NCBI GenBank assembly: GCA_021432635.1
Contig: MU270045.1
Location: forward strand, 584,867-648,866
DNA: 64,000 nt
Source of the DNA: Thozetella sp. PMI_491
Lineage: Eukaryota; Ascomycota; Sordariomycetes; Chaetosphaeriales; Chaetosphaeriaceae
Direction: 5' to 3'
Of the stretch, positions 34,905 to 46,047 are shown in pieces (position 1 is the stretch's first letter; every line of letters starts with the position of its first letter). Made by a program: the position numbers and the translations under genes. The notes beneath the pieces are model-generated. The model made no database searches, had not been told where the DNA came from, and saw only the letters and a list, made by a program, of their open reading frames with translations.

Positions 34905-35285
34905 ACTACACCAAGCGGCTCCGGAAACACTCGCGCAAGGAGTCGTAACTCCTGCCCACCTGCAGCGAGACACCATAACTCCTTACGCATGGAAGATGGT
35001 CGTAAGTTTCAAGATGCGCCGAATTTCCGTCGGGACCTGGGGCTAGAGAGTTCCTCGGGCTCGGGCGGTGAGACTCCTCCCAGTAAATCCCGGCATAAAG
35101 ACCATCGCTAGTCCTTCGTCAAGACAGATTTGAGGAACGAGATATCGAAGGGGCTAGTGAGCATGCTCTCCGGTCGTTTCCTAGCCCGCTGTCCTCAGTT
35201 CCTGGTCCTCGTACGAAAAGCAGATGAAGATGGCTCGACGTATTTCTACATGGACTGTAATGGATACGAGGGGAGAGCTTTGTAA
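34905..35285 (+). pseudogene. Decayed reading frame with one internal TAG
   Basis: One frame stays open from 34905 to the TAA at 35283-35285 except for a TAG at 35109-35111. From the ATG at 34989 it reads MEDGRKFQDAPNFRRDLGLE, then after the TAG SFVKTDLRNEISKGLVSMLS and VRKADEDGSTYFYMDCNGYE. The composition is protein-like on both sides of the stop, unlike the low-complexity ORFs around it. I do not recognise the family. It may be a gene relic, possibly disabled by a C-to-T change, or an exon pair with an unseen intron across the TAG. The surrounding 34.9-36.3 kb is visibly less GC-rich than the rest. Confidence 0.35.
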
Positions 35286-37775
35286 CGCCTAGTAAGTACT
35301 TGGTGTGGAGGACGACAATAGTGGAAGGCCCGTTCTATCACGTTTCATCTCATCTAGAGCGAAAGGAGAGAGCGTTGACTGTCTGTAAATGTTGATCCCC
35401 AACATGGTATCTCTGTCATATATTCAGTTGTCCAGTCATACACTTCTCTTTTTACAAAGCTCTCTGACGGACAGGTGGGACAGCCTCAAGGCGCAACATA
35501 TTCATAACTTCGCGTAGTATCACTTTTGCAAAGGACGCCAGTCTCTTTCCTCCGCTAGTATGAGCGGACGGCGAAATATGACAGCGCTGTCACTGGAATA
35601 CTGAGCCACCACTATCATGGGCAGGTAGAAGTCGACGAATATATGAAAGACATCTGACAATGATATATCCTTGGTGGCGTGCTACCGTCTCCCGAAGCCC
35701 GAGAAGCCAAACCCTTGCGCCGCTAAAGGGCAAGATCACGCCACCGTCGATGGCTGTGACCTCGAATCGAGCGGGCTGGCCGCAACGCGTAGGTGACACA
35801 TTACTGCAGCAGACATGACCGTCCCCTCTCTCGGCATCTGCAGCGAATGGTACTTGATTGATCCATCTGGCTTTCGGCAGCCTGAAGCACCCAGGGAGAC
35901 TACCATGTCGGGTCATCGCTATTAAAAGTCTAAGCTCGTAGTATACCATGTCTCGCGAAAACAGCTTGGCTCAAGGAGAGCGTGAAAGTAGATGATACTA
36001 CAACGGGGGCGAACTACGGCTGCTAGAGAGACTCAGACGACGATGCTATGTGAAACTGTCTGAAGAGCGAAATGCTCCTTGATGGGGGGCCCTCCCTCTT
36101 CCCACCAGGCCACAGAAACGAGTGCTCGTCGTAGCCTAGTGCGACAAAAAAAGATAGTAACAACAGCCTGACCTGGAACTTGGGCCGTAAAGCATAATTA
36201 ACTCCTGTAGTCCGAGGACATCTTACGGCATGGCTAAGAGGATTGTAACGAATCGAGGATGGAAGCTGTGCAACCACAGCCGGCGGCCGTGCTATTTCTG
36301 GGACTGTGGCGATGTCGAACTGGACATGGCGGCTCGCTACTCTTATTTGGTCTGGGCTAACCTGCGCCCCTACCGCTGCCTGGCTGCTTTCCGCGATCAG
36401 GAACTGAGTTGCCCGTGGTGGGGCTTAGGCGGATCGAAAATAGTGGTAAGAAAACATCCGCCAGGCATGGCAACATTAGCGATGCAAGGAACAGGGTAAT
36501 GCGCCTGCGAGGTGCAGTTCGTATGCGAGCCCAGATTCAGCAAATGCCCTTTGCTCCTCGCTCTATAGCAACGGGCCACAACAGTGGCAGCATAGATCTG
36601 GCCTCGACCCACCGCGCTGTGGGCTGCCCTTTAATTAGGGGTGCAACTCTCAGCTGGTGGCTTCGAAAGCTACGTGCAGACTTTTCTCAACGTGCCCCCC
36701 TACAATCCAGAGAGGTTATGGGGAGTACCGATGTGTTCGGCCCCTGCGTGAACGGTGCATGTCTCAAGGGGGGCCGGGGGGCAACATCGGACCTTGAATC
36801 GATACGGTAAATCGACGAAGCTCCGAGACAAACATACTTCGCCCTTTCCACGGTGGCTTTACACTTAACAGGACCGTGCCAATGTCTTCAAGTGTCTCAG
36901 CAGGGGAGAGGGCTGGGGATAGGTACTCCGTACAGCAGCAGAGGACGGAGCATCCCGTAAGCTTATGTTGACCTCGTTCGATTGGGCTTGCTTATTGCGT
37001 AGAAGCAATCTCGAAAAAGGAGCGGAGGGTGGTGGGGCGGCAGAAGCAAAGGCAACACAGCCTCTCACAAACCAATCTTCGCCGGAGAGCAACTGCGCTG
37101 AAGGTCGCTTGACGCCAACCTTCATCGGGGGATTTAAAAAAAAGCAAGCCGCGTTAGAGTAGGACAACAGGCCACGTCCAATTTCCAGCGAAGAATCTAG
37201 ATCTCAAGGGTCCCGAGTGGGAATACGCCCCAGGCAAAAGGACCAGTGGCCGAAGCGTGGTTAGGGTAACTGCCCGTCCCTCCATCCGTAGTAATTGGGG
37301 TAACTTGACTTGCTCCTGTCATCCGGCTAACACGGACCAGATGTGGTGCCAGGCAGGATGCACTGAAGGGATGGCCAGGCGGGCCCGGCAACTTCCGCAA
37401 GGCCCACCGGGGCGCGTGCTGAGCACGCGGAGGCACAGGGTGAAGAGGCCAGAAGCCGGGATGGGCCTTGTTGTGAGGTGCAGAGCAATAATACAGTGAG
37501 GGGCACAGGCTGCAGGCTGCAGGTGGATGAGTGAGTGGGAGCTTGGCACCTCAAACCTGCTCCAAAAAGAAAAGAAATTTTTTTTCACACTGGAAGGACG
37601 GTGCTTCTCGCACGGGGAGCTGGCCAAGCAATTAAGCAATTGCTAGCGAATGAAGGAGGGCTCGATCGACCTCGGGGAAGAGCGTCTCAAACCCGATGCC
37701 CCCCTGTAGCCAGGAGAGCTACTCCGTTACATAGCACCTCCCGCTGCTGTCAGGCAAGATAGGTACTGTACCTAG

Positions 37776-37793
37776 TCTAGGTTCGATCCTAGA
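37776..37793. repeat. Hairpin-forming inverted repeat TCTAGG-TTCGAT-CCTAGA
   Basis: A perfect 6-bp stem with a 6-nt loop. An overlapping pair AGGTTC/GAACCT gives an alternative stem. The TTCGAT loop resembles a tRNA T-loop, but no acceptor or anticodon arm could be found around it. Confidence 0.7.
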
Positions 37794-39162
37794 ACCTGTC
37801 CTTGAGGTTCAGAGCGAGGCGGGCAAGGCGGAACCTTCCCCTCCTGTTACCATCTTGGCCCCAGTCGGGCGCTTTTGGTGGGTGGGTACAGCGTACCTGC
37901 ATACCCCCGCCGTACAAGAGTACACTAGTTCGGGCCCACCATACAGTTGGAAACGAGGCCCGCGGGGAAGCCTCGGAGCCGGGTCTGCTCTCGGGTTGGC
38001 CGGAAGCGTTGAGCAGCGCTGAGTGGGGGCAGGCGGCATTGCATGGAGACACAGCAGGATAGATTCCAACCCCAAGCTGCGAAGTACTCACCTAGGTAGT
38101 CGGTCTACTGCAAGAAATTTGTTGGGCCGCGACCAAGCAAAAGTGCTGCGACTTTCTTGCATGCAGCAGCTGAGAAGCTGCGATCTGCGATCTGCGAGCC
38201 GGTCACTTTGGGGAAGGAGGAGGAAAAGACAGGCGATGGGCTCCCTCGTGGGCTTGGGCTGGGTTTCGCGCTACCACGTTGGCGGCTGCTGTGTGCGAGT
38301 GTGGGTGCAGTGGAGTGGCGCGCAGCCAAATGCCGCCCCAAACGATTGTACCTGCGTCCGGACTTGGCTATCGCCCATTGCGAAAGTGAGACGCTGGCGC
38401 CGGCCACGAGGCAAAACGCACAGATGTTGCTCTCTGAGAGCATCTAGTCCACCGAATCTGGAGAGCAGGGACCCTCCAATGCCCTTTGAAGATGGGGGTT
38501 TGTTTTGATGTTTCCGGGACAGGTCTGTTCTCTTGTTGACAGTCTGATCTCCCGCGGTCGTCCCATGCGTGGCTGGACGGCCCCTTCAAGGACCGACCCT
38601 TTCATTCTGAACACGAGTCAAGGCAGGGCAACACGGACCAGTCTGGCCAGCTCTCACAGGCAGGCCGGCGTTTCCTTGCCTCGCTGGCAGCTCTCCTCCG
38701 TTTTTGGCGCACTGTTGGCCAGGGATGCTGGGGTTATCTTCTGGAAGAAAAGAAAATACCACCAGGAAACAAGAAAGGAATAAGTCAGCTTGGGCTGAGC
38801 GGATGGGGGGAAGGGGAGGGAAAGGAAGGGGGGTGCGCGACGAGACCAGGCAGAGGGAACGAGAGAACCGTGCGGCAAGCCGCGTCGTCCCTGCTCTGGC
38901 AAGGCAGGGAGCGGAACCTACAAGAGCGCCATGACCTCAGAATCCAACATCGCGATCTCGGCAGAACCTATGGCCGACCGAGGTGAGCGCAGCGTCGCAT
39001 GCAGCACCAGGACGAATGAGATTTCACGACACGTCAGCGGCCGGTGGACACGTCTGCGAGAAAAATATCCGGTCCCAGCAGTCGGTCAAGACGGGAGGGA
39101 CTGCGAGCTGCCACCGACGTAGACGTTGGGTTCAGCTCCGAAGGGGATGGGGGAGGAGAATC

Positions 39163-39194
39163 AGGTAGGTAAGGTACCACCTACCTTAGGTACG
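39163..39194. repeat. TACC/GGTA-rich imperfect palindromic element
   Basis: Runs of AGGTAGGTAAGGTACC followed by ACCTACCTTAGGTAC can pair with each other imperfectly. It shares its core with the palindrome at 6775-6790. Confidence 0.6.
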
Positions 39195-40442
39195 TGCCGC
39201 GCGGGCTGTCGTTGGCCGCCATCTCTGGGCGCTGTCAAGAATCAAAAGGCCTGGGAGGCGTCTTCCTTTCCCCAATGGAACCAAAAAAAAAGGTTGGGGA
39301 TGGCCCGACACCTTACCTCACCTACCTTGCGCAGTATGCTGCTGTGCTCCTCCCTCCTCATGGCGGCTCCCATGCATCGCACAAGACCTCCCCCAGTCAT
39401 CTCATGCTACGGCCAATGGGATGGCTCCTGTGCCTGGGGCCCGACTTCCATCGTCTCCGCCGCAGCTGGCTGACATTCAGGTGCGCACAAGATTAGAAGG
39501 ATCGGGGCAACAGACAAACCACCTCGCAGGCCCCGTCACATGCTCGCATTGCAAGTACGAAGTAAGGATGCTGCGGCCTCGTCCCGCTGAGGAGGTAGCT
39601 ACCTCAGGCTGCTGGGCCCAAGGGCAATGCGAGCGAGGCTCATTCTGAAATATGTACTTTGCACCAAGTACCGATGGCACTGAACCTTCTTTGCGGAAAT
39701 GGCTACCGGGCGACTAAGAGAGTAGCGCAGCGTGCGCGACGTTGGGGACCCAGTAAACTTGAACCTTACTTAGCCTTCCTCGGGGGTACTCTCCGGCGTC
39801 CCCCCGACGCTCCCAAGGGCAGCAGCTAGGTCGATCAGTGGACAAAGTTGTTTCGGGTGGTATGCCCGGCCGGGATTATCAAGATGCTCATAGATCCCAG
39901 CAGGAGATCGAGGAAGATCATCCGGTTTGCTCGCGACGGCCTGGGCTTCCGAAGGAGGAGGACCGGGGGGAAGGAAGGAGGGGGGGGGTTGTCTCCCCTG
40001 TCATCTTGTCGAAGATTTTTTTTTTTACCCCTTCACTTCCTTTCCACTGGCTTTACTGGCTACCTTAGGGACTGCGCCCTTTTTGGGGTCGGAGGATATC
40101 CGGATGTACACACTGTGTGCCATGGGTGCCATGGGTGCCTTGGACTGGGGTCCCCACTCAGCCCGGCAGAGAGAGGCTCGAGCTGCACGACACACCAAAA
40201 TGACGACGATGGTGAGAGGATGCCCGCCCCTGGACCCCGGTCGCTGAGGCCGCGCCCAGTAAGAAAGCGCCGTAGCGGAGTTGCATCCAGGCACGGCAAG
40301 CCGATGCAGCTCAGATCCCCCAACTATTTGGCCAACAACAAAGCAGCCGGACCGGGGCGCACGCGACGCGTTCTTCATTGCCCCCCTCCCCCCTCCTTCT
40401 CGACTTTGTCAACCTCTGGCCTCTCTCTCCCTCTCTAGCTAC

Positions 40443-40481
40443 TGTGTGTGTATGTGTGTGTGTATGTATGGTGTATGTGTG
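40443..40481 (+). repeat. TG-rich microsatellite
   Basis: Imperfect (TG)n with interspersed TATG units, about 39 nt, in intergenic DNA. Confidence 0.85.
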
Positions 40482-41488
40482 CGCTACATTTAGCCTATGC
40501 GCCCGCTCCCGCCCGCCTCTCCCGAGTTCTTCCTCCCCCAGCTTTCTTTCTGACTGCTCGCCTACTCTCATTCATCCGCTTGCTATCTTGCCCACCCCAG
40601 GCCACACCTAAGGAGCCAGCTCCCTCGTTCCTTGCACGCACATTCTGCCTCGACTGCGCACTCGCAATCAGCCGCTCCCGTCTGCCCAATTACCTATTAA
40701 TCCAGGAACCCAGCCGGCGGGACATCACGAAAAGAAAAGAAAGGAAGACGGTCTGTTATACCGGCCGCCGTCTTAACGTTCGCTTACCAGCCTGGACCTG
40801 TCGAGCAAACTAATATCGACGCACGAGGGTCATCGTGGTCGCCCCTCCAATCGCCCTGAAGCCGTTCCCGGTTCTGAGCAAACCTCTTCGCTGTCTATAT
40901 GCCAGAGCACCTGAAGAGCCTCTGCTGCCAGCCCGGAAGCGTGCCCATCGCTCACATGAACACGGCAAGCGAACCGCGTCTCACATATATCACAGCACTT
41001 CGCCTCGCCCTGCTTCTTCCCCTCACCTTCCGACATCATCAACCCTCGCACAGGGGTAGCTATCCAGGTTTCGTCTCGTCCTGCGGTCCCTCCCCGACTC
41101 GGCGGGTTGACCGCGCCGTGCTAGAACCTCTGCTTGTGGACGCTTAAGAGAACCACCGAGGCCCGTCTTGCCGCCCCTGGCCTTGTCTTCCATTTAGTGC
41201 CGACCTGCTCATCGCAACCAGCAGCGCAGGGCCGCAGGAAGCAAGCTGGATTCTTGCATCCCGGGCCGCCAAATCCCCTTTGGTCTCTGGGAGACCGCCT
41301 CAACTTGGTCCCGGCGCAGTTTCACCGACGTTTTCTAGAAGGAAGCAAGTACACTGCCATCAGCCGTTTGCCTTACTTGCGAAGCAGCCCAAGAACGGCC
41401 ACCGCATTAAAGGCCTTTTCCCCGGACACCACCCGACCTTTGTTCCCGTTTCCGTTGAGGTGACACTGGCCTGGTCGCCGCCCAGAAC

Positions 41489-42919
41489 ATGGCGCTACCT
41501 CAGGCACTCCCAGCGGCGCTGGGAACTCTCGCGATTCTGGCGACAACAGCGATATTTACTGTTCACATCCTCCTCTCGCTTTCATTATCGGATGCCGCTT
41601 CATCCGGCCGTGCTACCTTCATTGTTTCTGCCACCCTACAAGCATTGGTGCTAGTCGGCCTTTCTGGGTTTGTCTCATCGTACCTGTGGCCATCGACAAG
41701 GATCAGCCGGGCGTTAAATTTCACCGGCATCTGGTTTGGAGTATCCGTCCTGACTTGCGCGGTCGCGGCCGCAGTGTCGGTTGCGGCCTTGGTGAGCTTT
41801 GGCAACAGCTCGAGCCGCTCGACGCAGATATTGGGAGGAGAGGCTACCAGTTTCTTGATAGGCTCGTCGGTGGCGTTAGGTCTTTCGTTCCCGGTCCAGC
41901 TCGTGTTTTTGGTTGTCCATTTCATCGTCGGTCGCGTCCAGGCCCAGGGAGGCTCACGTCACTTTAGCACGGAGGACGGCCATAGGTCACCACAGCCAGC
42001 GGTGAAATCAATCCCCTACCACGAGACCAGTCCCAATGCGCCAAAGGTTGGGGCTCGCAGGTCGACAGATTCGCGGTCGCCGCCAGGGTCGAGTGCTGGT
42101 CACTCTGTCACCGACACCGTTAGCTCCATCCGGTCATCGCTCTCGCACATCGTTCGCCCTATCTCGTCCAAGACTCGACTGCTAGCTAGCAGCAGCCTTA
42201 GATCGTCGCAGCGGTCGTCACGACGCCCTGCTTCTCTCGATTCAAACGCCTTTCGGGAGCAACCCGCCTTAGTCGAGGATGGTTTTGACTCGTGGGACAC
42301 ATCGGCTGTTGATCCGCAGAACCGCCTCACCGTATTGGAGTCATCATCGCCGCCACCAGGACGGTTCTTGGAAACCATTCCGGCCAGCCCTACCACGAGT
42401 AGGAGCCCAAGTCCCGGGACTCCGCTAGACTTGGAGCCACCTCGCCGGACTCGCCGGCGCAGCCGCAGCTACAGCCCGGCGCCCGATCGGGTTCGGCAGG
42501 CGCAACGGACAGCCTTTACGCAGCAGTCGGCGGCAAGCGAATCGCACATCCATCCTCTATTCCGATCCGACTCGCCCACGCCGCCCCCAATCGCGACGCC
42601 GGGCACCATCGTTGTCGCAGCTCCCAATGCCGGTCAGGTTATTTCGGACCGACAAAGCATCCGGACGCTAACCCGCATGCGAAGCGGCAGCCTACCGGCC
42701 GTCCCTAGCCCGCTGAGCCACCAAGGAAGCTTTGATTCTTTCCGCAAGGTCGATACCAGCTCGCCCGAGCTGCCAGAGGAGTCAGAGCCCAGCAGTCCTG
42801 TATTCCCTGAGGCGGAAAGGAAAATGACGCCTCCGATCCCCGACTGGATCTTGAGCGCAGGATCTAGGTCCAGCCTGACGGACTACCACATGCGCAAGTC
42901 GAAGACGCCGGAGGGCTAG
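41489..42919 (+). CDS. Four-TM membrane protein with a long basic, Ser-rich tail
   Basis: Intronless, 476 aa, function unknown; I recall similar uncharacterised proteins in other ascomycetes. Four hydrophobic segments lie in the first 150 residues: about 9-33 (LGTLAILATTAIFTVHILLS), 43-66, 77-102 and 118-145. From about 150 the protein is hydrophilic, Ser/Pro/Arg-rich and probably disordered, with many SP sites (for example SRSPSPGTPLDLEPPRRTRR). Near the end a more conserved-looking stretch reads MTPPIPDWILSAGSRSSLTD. There is no signal peptide beyond the first TM segment. The tail could be a phosphoregulated cytosolic scaffold; this is inference. The ATG follows a long pyrimidine-rich leader and begins right before TM1, which supports this start. 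Confidence 0.85.
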   Translation: MALPQALPAALGTLAILATTAIFTVHILLSLSLSDAASSGRATFIVSATLQALVLVGLSGFVSSYLWPSTRISRALNFTGIWFGVSVLTCAVAAAVSVAALVSFGNSSSRSTQILGGEATSFLIGSSVALGLSFPVQLVFLVVHFIVGRVQAQGGSRHFSTEDGHRSPQPAVKSIPYHETSPNAPKVGARRSTDSRSPPGSSAGHSVTDTVSSIRSSLSHIVRPISSKTRLLASSSLRSSQRSSRRPASLDSNAFREQPALVEDGFDSWDTSAVDPQNRLTVLESSSPPPGRFLETIPASPTTSRSPSPGTPLDLEPPRRTRRRSRSYSPAPDRVRQAQRTAFTQQSAASESHIHPLFRSDSPTPPPIATPGTIVVAAPNAGQVISDRQSIRTLTRMRSGSLPAVPSPLSHQGSFDSFRKVDTSSPELPEESEPSSPVFPEAERKMTPPIPDWILSAGSRSSLTDYHMRKSKTPEG

Positions 42920-43289
42920 AGGTAGAGGGCGGGTCAGCCATGACCATGATTCCCACGACTGTATTTGCCGTGATTTGTCGGGTAGATATGGGGTGTTTGC
43001 AATGAGATACGATCGCCTATCCTGGGCAGGCGCCCGGCCGCAGCGTGCCGTGGCAACCAATGTTTATTTCCTAGTTTTTATTCAGGCCTCCCGACATGGG
43101 GCATCCGATCCGGGAAGGAGCACGGAGGCATGGGCGGATGGACGGTTTGGGGCTCGTTTGGGGATGGAACAGATACCACGTTTGATACCTCTCTCTTGTG
43201 CGGAGGCGGCGTTTCTTCCTTTGGAAGGAAGTAGACTACCTTCGACTTCGATCCCTCTCGCAGAGGACCTGTGATGGAGGCAAGACAAA

Positions 43290-43295
43290 AATAAA
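43290..43295 (+). terminator. Possible polyadenylation signal AATAAA
   Basis: AATAAA in a locally A/T-rich patch about 370 nt after the stop of the four-TM gene. Confidence 0.35.
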
Positions 43296-43602
43296 GAAAT
43301 TATTAAATGAGTTGGGGGTGTTTAATGCCCAAGATATGTGTGAGGTTCAAGAAACTCCTGCCAGCTAGCCTTTGTTCCCTTATCCCTCCCATTTTGGGGC
43401 GAAGGGCCTTGGGGGTGAGCTACGCCTCCCTGCCTTGCCTGGTGGCACTGGTGGCGGCTACCTACCTGCCTTGCTTTCGTCTTGGGGTAGGCAGAGTAGC
43501 TTGCTACCTTGGGCACCGGGGCTCAACCCTGAGCGTGGGGGTTGGCTTAGACAAATCCCGTCTGCGTCCCAAGGGAGGGAGAAAGGGGGGCGAGGGCTTC
43601 GT

Positions 43603-43619
43603 GGGGGGGGGGGGGGGGG
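43603..43619 (+). repeat. G17 homopolymer
   Basis: Seventeen consecutive G, preceded by the G-rich stretch AAAGGGGGGCGAGGG; a candidate quadruplex-forming site. Confidence 0.85.
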
Positions 43620-44436
43620 TTTAGAGGGAGACAGAATGAGAAGTCGTCCTGGGAAGGAGAAGAGAAAAGATGTCTTTTGTGTGTTCCGCCACAATGGCCT
43701 GCGTACCTCGTCCTCGTCCTCCAGTCCTGTCTGTGACTGACCGACTGGGGCAGACAGGGAGGAGGGTCCGTGTTAGGGGAGCTCGGAGCTCTGAGTCGAA
43801 GCTCCCGGAAAGGCGGGACCATGTCATGTGATCTTTGGCCCTGCGATGGTGGGAGGAAGGGAAGGGAAGAGAAGGGAAGAGAAGGGGAAGGGTTACCTAG
43901 GGTAGATAGTTACCGAATGGCCGGTATGGGCAACAGCACACAGGTAACGACTGCTGCTGTGGTGGTTCTGTTCTTCCGTACTCCTTTTGGTTGTCGAGGG
44001 CCGCCTTGTCAGTACGCGCGTGTAACGTGAGCGCGCGCCTGTTTGGCTTTGGCGTGGAAAGACTGGACAGGGACAAAAAGTAAGTGTGGAGCCCCACCAC
44101 CTGGGCAGCGTGTGTTTGTTTCGGTGAGGCAACGATTGGGGAGCGCAGCCGGGGGGGCCACAGATCCACTACTGACGCCGCCTTTTGGTAACCTAGAATC
44201 AAAGCTGGTCATCCGGCCGGACCTGACCCAGCTCTCTCTCCACCTCTCCCACCTCAACTCGCAAAAAGGCAGCGTTCCTCCCCAAACCCTGCCTCCTTGC
44301 GACGCTGCAACCGACAGAGAACCCCCCCCCCAAAAAATCCCGTCGCACAACCCGCGCGCCTCTGTCGCCGATTCTCGCAGAAGCCCGCCCTCAGCAGAGC
44401 CCGCAGGCAGCCGGTAGCTGCAGCCCATCGCCCAAC

Positions 44437-46047
44437 ATGAAGGTTACCATCCAGGTACGCCCGCCGCCTTGCCCGCACCGTCACCATCGGCCCCCTCCCT
44501 ATGCCTCCCCCTCTACCTCCCCCCCTTTCCGCTTCGGCTCTCAACCATCCTCGCAAATCTGATCTCTCGTCTCTAGGACCTCAAGCGACAGAAATTTACT
44601 GTCGATGCCGAGCCCACCGATCTTGTACGTTACCCCTCATCGCATTCCCGCCTCCCCGCCACCGCGTCTGTGTCACCCCTCCCCCGTCGGCTTGCCCGCC
44701 AGCACGGCACGCTAGCTGCCTGCCTACGGCCATTCTTTGCCTGGCCACTGCTAACGAGCTGCAGATCTCGACACTTAAGCAGAAGATTGCCGACGAGCGC
44801 GGATGGGAGCCCAAGCTCCAGAAGCTCATCTACTCTGGTAATGACTCGCCGTGCTCCAACTTCAGGCGGGAGCTCGCGCCGCTGACCCAATGACAGGCAA
44901 GATCCTCAAGGATGAAGATACCGTCGAGTCATATAAGATTGAGGAGAAGGGCTTCGTTGTTTGCGTCGTGAACAAGGTACGGAAACCCATTTGTACAAGG
45001 CTGAATATGTCCATGGCCTGTCGGGCTGACACAGGATACATAAACACAGCCCAAGGCCGCATCCGCTGCCGAGGCGGCCAATGCCCCTCCTGCCACACCA
45101 GCTCCGGCCCAGGCCTCAACGCCTGTCCCGCCGCCAGCCCCGGCCCAGACGACTAGCTCCGCCGCCGCCGCACCCTCCACGCCGACACCGAATCGAACGG
45201 CCGAGCCCGAGGGCCCGTTGAATGACAACGCGCTAACTGTCGGTGAGCAGCGCCAGGAGGCCATTGCAAACATGGAGGCTATGGGCTTTGAGCGCACTCA
45301 GATTGATGCCGCCATGCGAGCGGCTTTCTACAATCCTGATCGCGCGGTTGAGTACCTTCTCAATGTACGTCGTGCCCGCCGCGTGATGATCGGGCCGCAC
45401 ACCGATGTGCGCGTGGTAACTAACTTCAAGTGTAGGGCATCCCTGACAACCTTCAACAAGAAGCCCCTGCTCGCGCAGCGGCCCCCTCGGCCGGCGGCGC
45501 TCCCGGCCAAGGTGGTACTGATGACGATGGAAACGTCAACCTCTTCGACCTCGCCGCCCAGCAGGGTCGTGGTGGCTCGGGCACTCGGGGTGGCACAGGC
45601 GCTGCTGCCACGGCCGCCGCCGCTGCAGCCGCCGCCGCCGGAGGCGAGAGCCAGCAGATGCTCGGGAACCTCGACTTCCTAAGGCACAACGCTCAGTTCC
45701 AGCAGTTGCGTCAGGTCGTGCAGCAGCAGCCCCAGATGCTCGAACCCATTCTCCAGCAGCTTGGTGCCGGCAACCCGCAGCTCGCTCAGCTGATCGCCCA
45801 GAACCCGGACCAATTTCTTAGTCTCTTGAGCGAGAGCGGTGGAGACGATGATGCACCCCTACCCCCGGGAGCCCAGGCGATCGCTGTCACCGAGGAGGAG
45901 CGCGATGCAATCGAGCGACTGTGCCGGCTTGGATTCGACCGTGACCAGGCGATTCAGGCCTACTTTGCGTGCGACAAGAACGAGGAGCTTGCTGCCAACT
46001 TCCTCTTCGACCAACCCGATGACGACGAGGGTGCCAACCCCCAGTAA
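44437..46047 (+). CDS. rad23: UV excision repair / proteasome shuttle protein Rad23
   Basis: Rad23 brings ubiquitylated proteins to the proteasome and stabilises the Rad4/XPC damage sensor in nucleotide excision repair. Six exons: 44437-44454, 44577-44624, 44765-44837, 44897-44976, 45050-45364 and 45436-46047, giving 381 aa. An N-terminal ubiquitin-like domain (residues 1-76, MKVTIQDLKRQKFTVDAEP) is spread over the first four exons. An Ala/Pro linker leads to UBA1 (about 137-178, IANMEAMGFERTQIDAAMRA). Then come a Gly/Ala-rich linker, the XPC-binding domain (about 258-310, LRQVVQQQPQMLEPILQQLG) and UBA2 (about 336-376, AIERLCRLGFDRDQAIQAYF). Length is near the yeast 398 aa. Splicing is needed: no single frame covers the UBL domain. 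Confidence 0.96.

Larger units (their letters stand above)
35286..41488. other. Gene-poor region, second part, and leader of the four-TM gene
   Basis: About 6 kb without a supported gene. It contains a small inverted repeat at 37776-37793, a TACC-rich element at 39163-39194 and a TG-rich microsatellite at 40443-40481. Plus-strand ORFs such as 38023-38508 and 39848-40438 are Arg/Pro/Ser-rich and overlap minus-strand ORFs. The last 600-1000 nt are pyrimidine-rich and probably form the promoter and leader of the gene at 41489. Confidence 0.35.
42920..44436. other. 3' flank of the four-TM gene and rad23 promoter
   Basis: No gene seen. An AATAAA at 43290-43295 is a candidate poly(A) signal for the upstream gene. 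A G17 run (43603-43619) and purine-rich repeats (about 43855-43890) follow. The final 250 nt lead into rad23. Confidence 0.4.

Noticed and set aside
37741-37805. Possible tRNA gene around GGTTCGATCC
   Set aside because: The B-box-like string lacks matching acceptor, D and anticodon arms. Other GTTCGA strings in the window failed the same test.
38023-40438. Several ORFs of 100-196 codons in the gene-poor region
   Set aside because: Low complexity, covered by opposite-strand ORFs, no recognisable segment.
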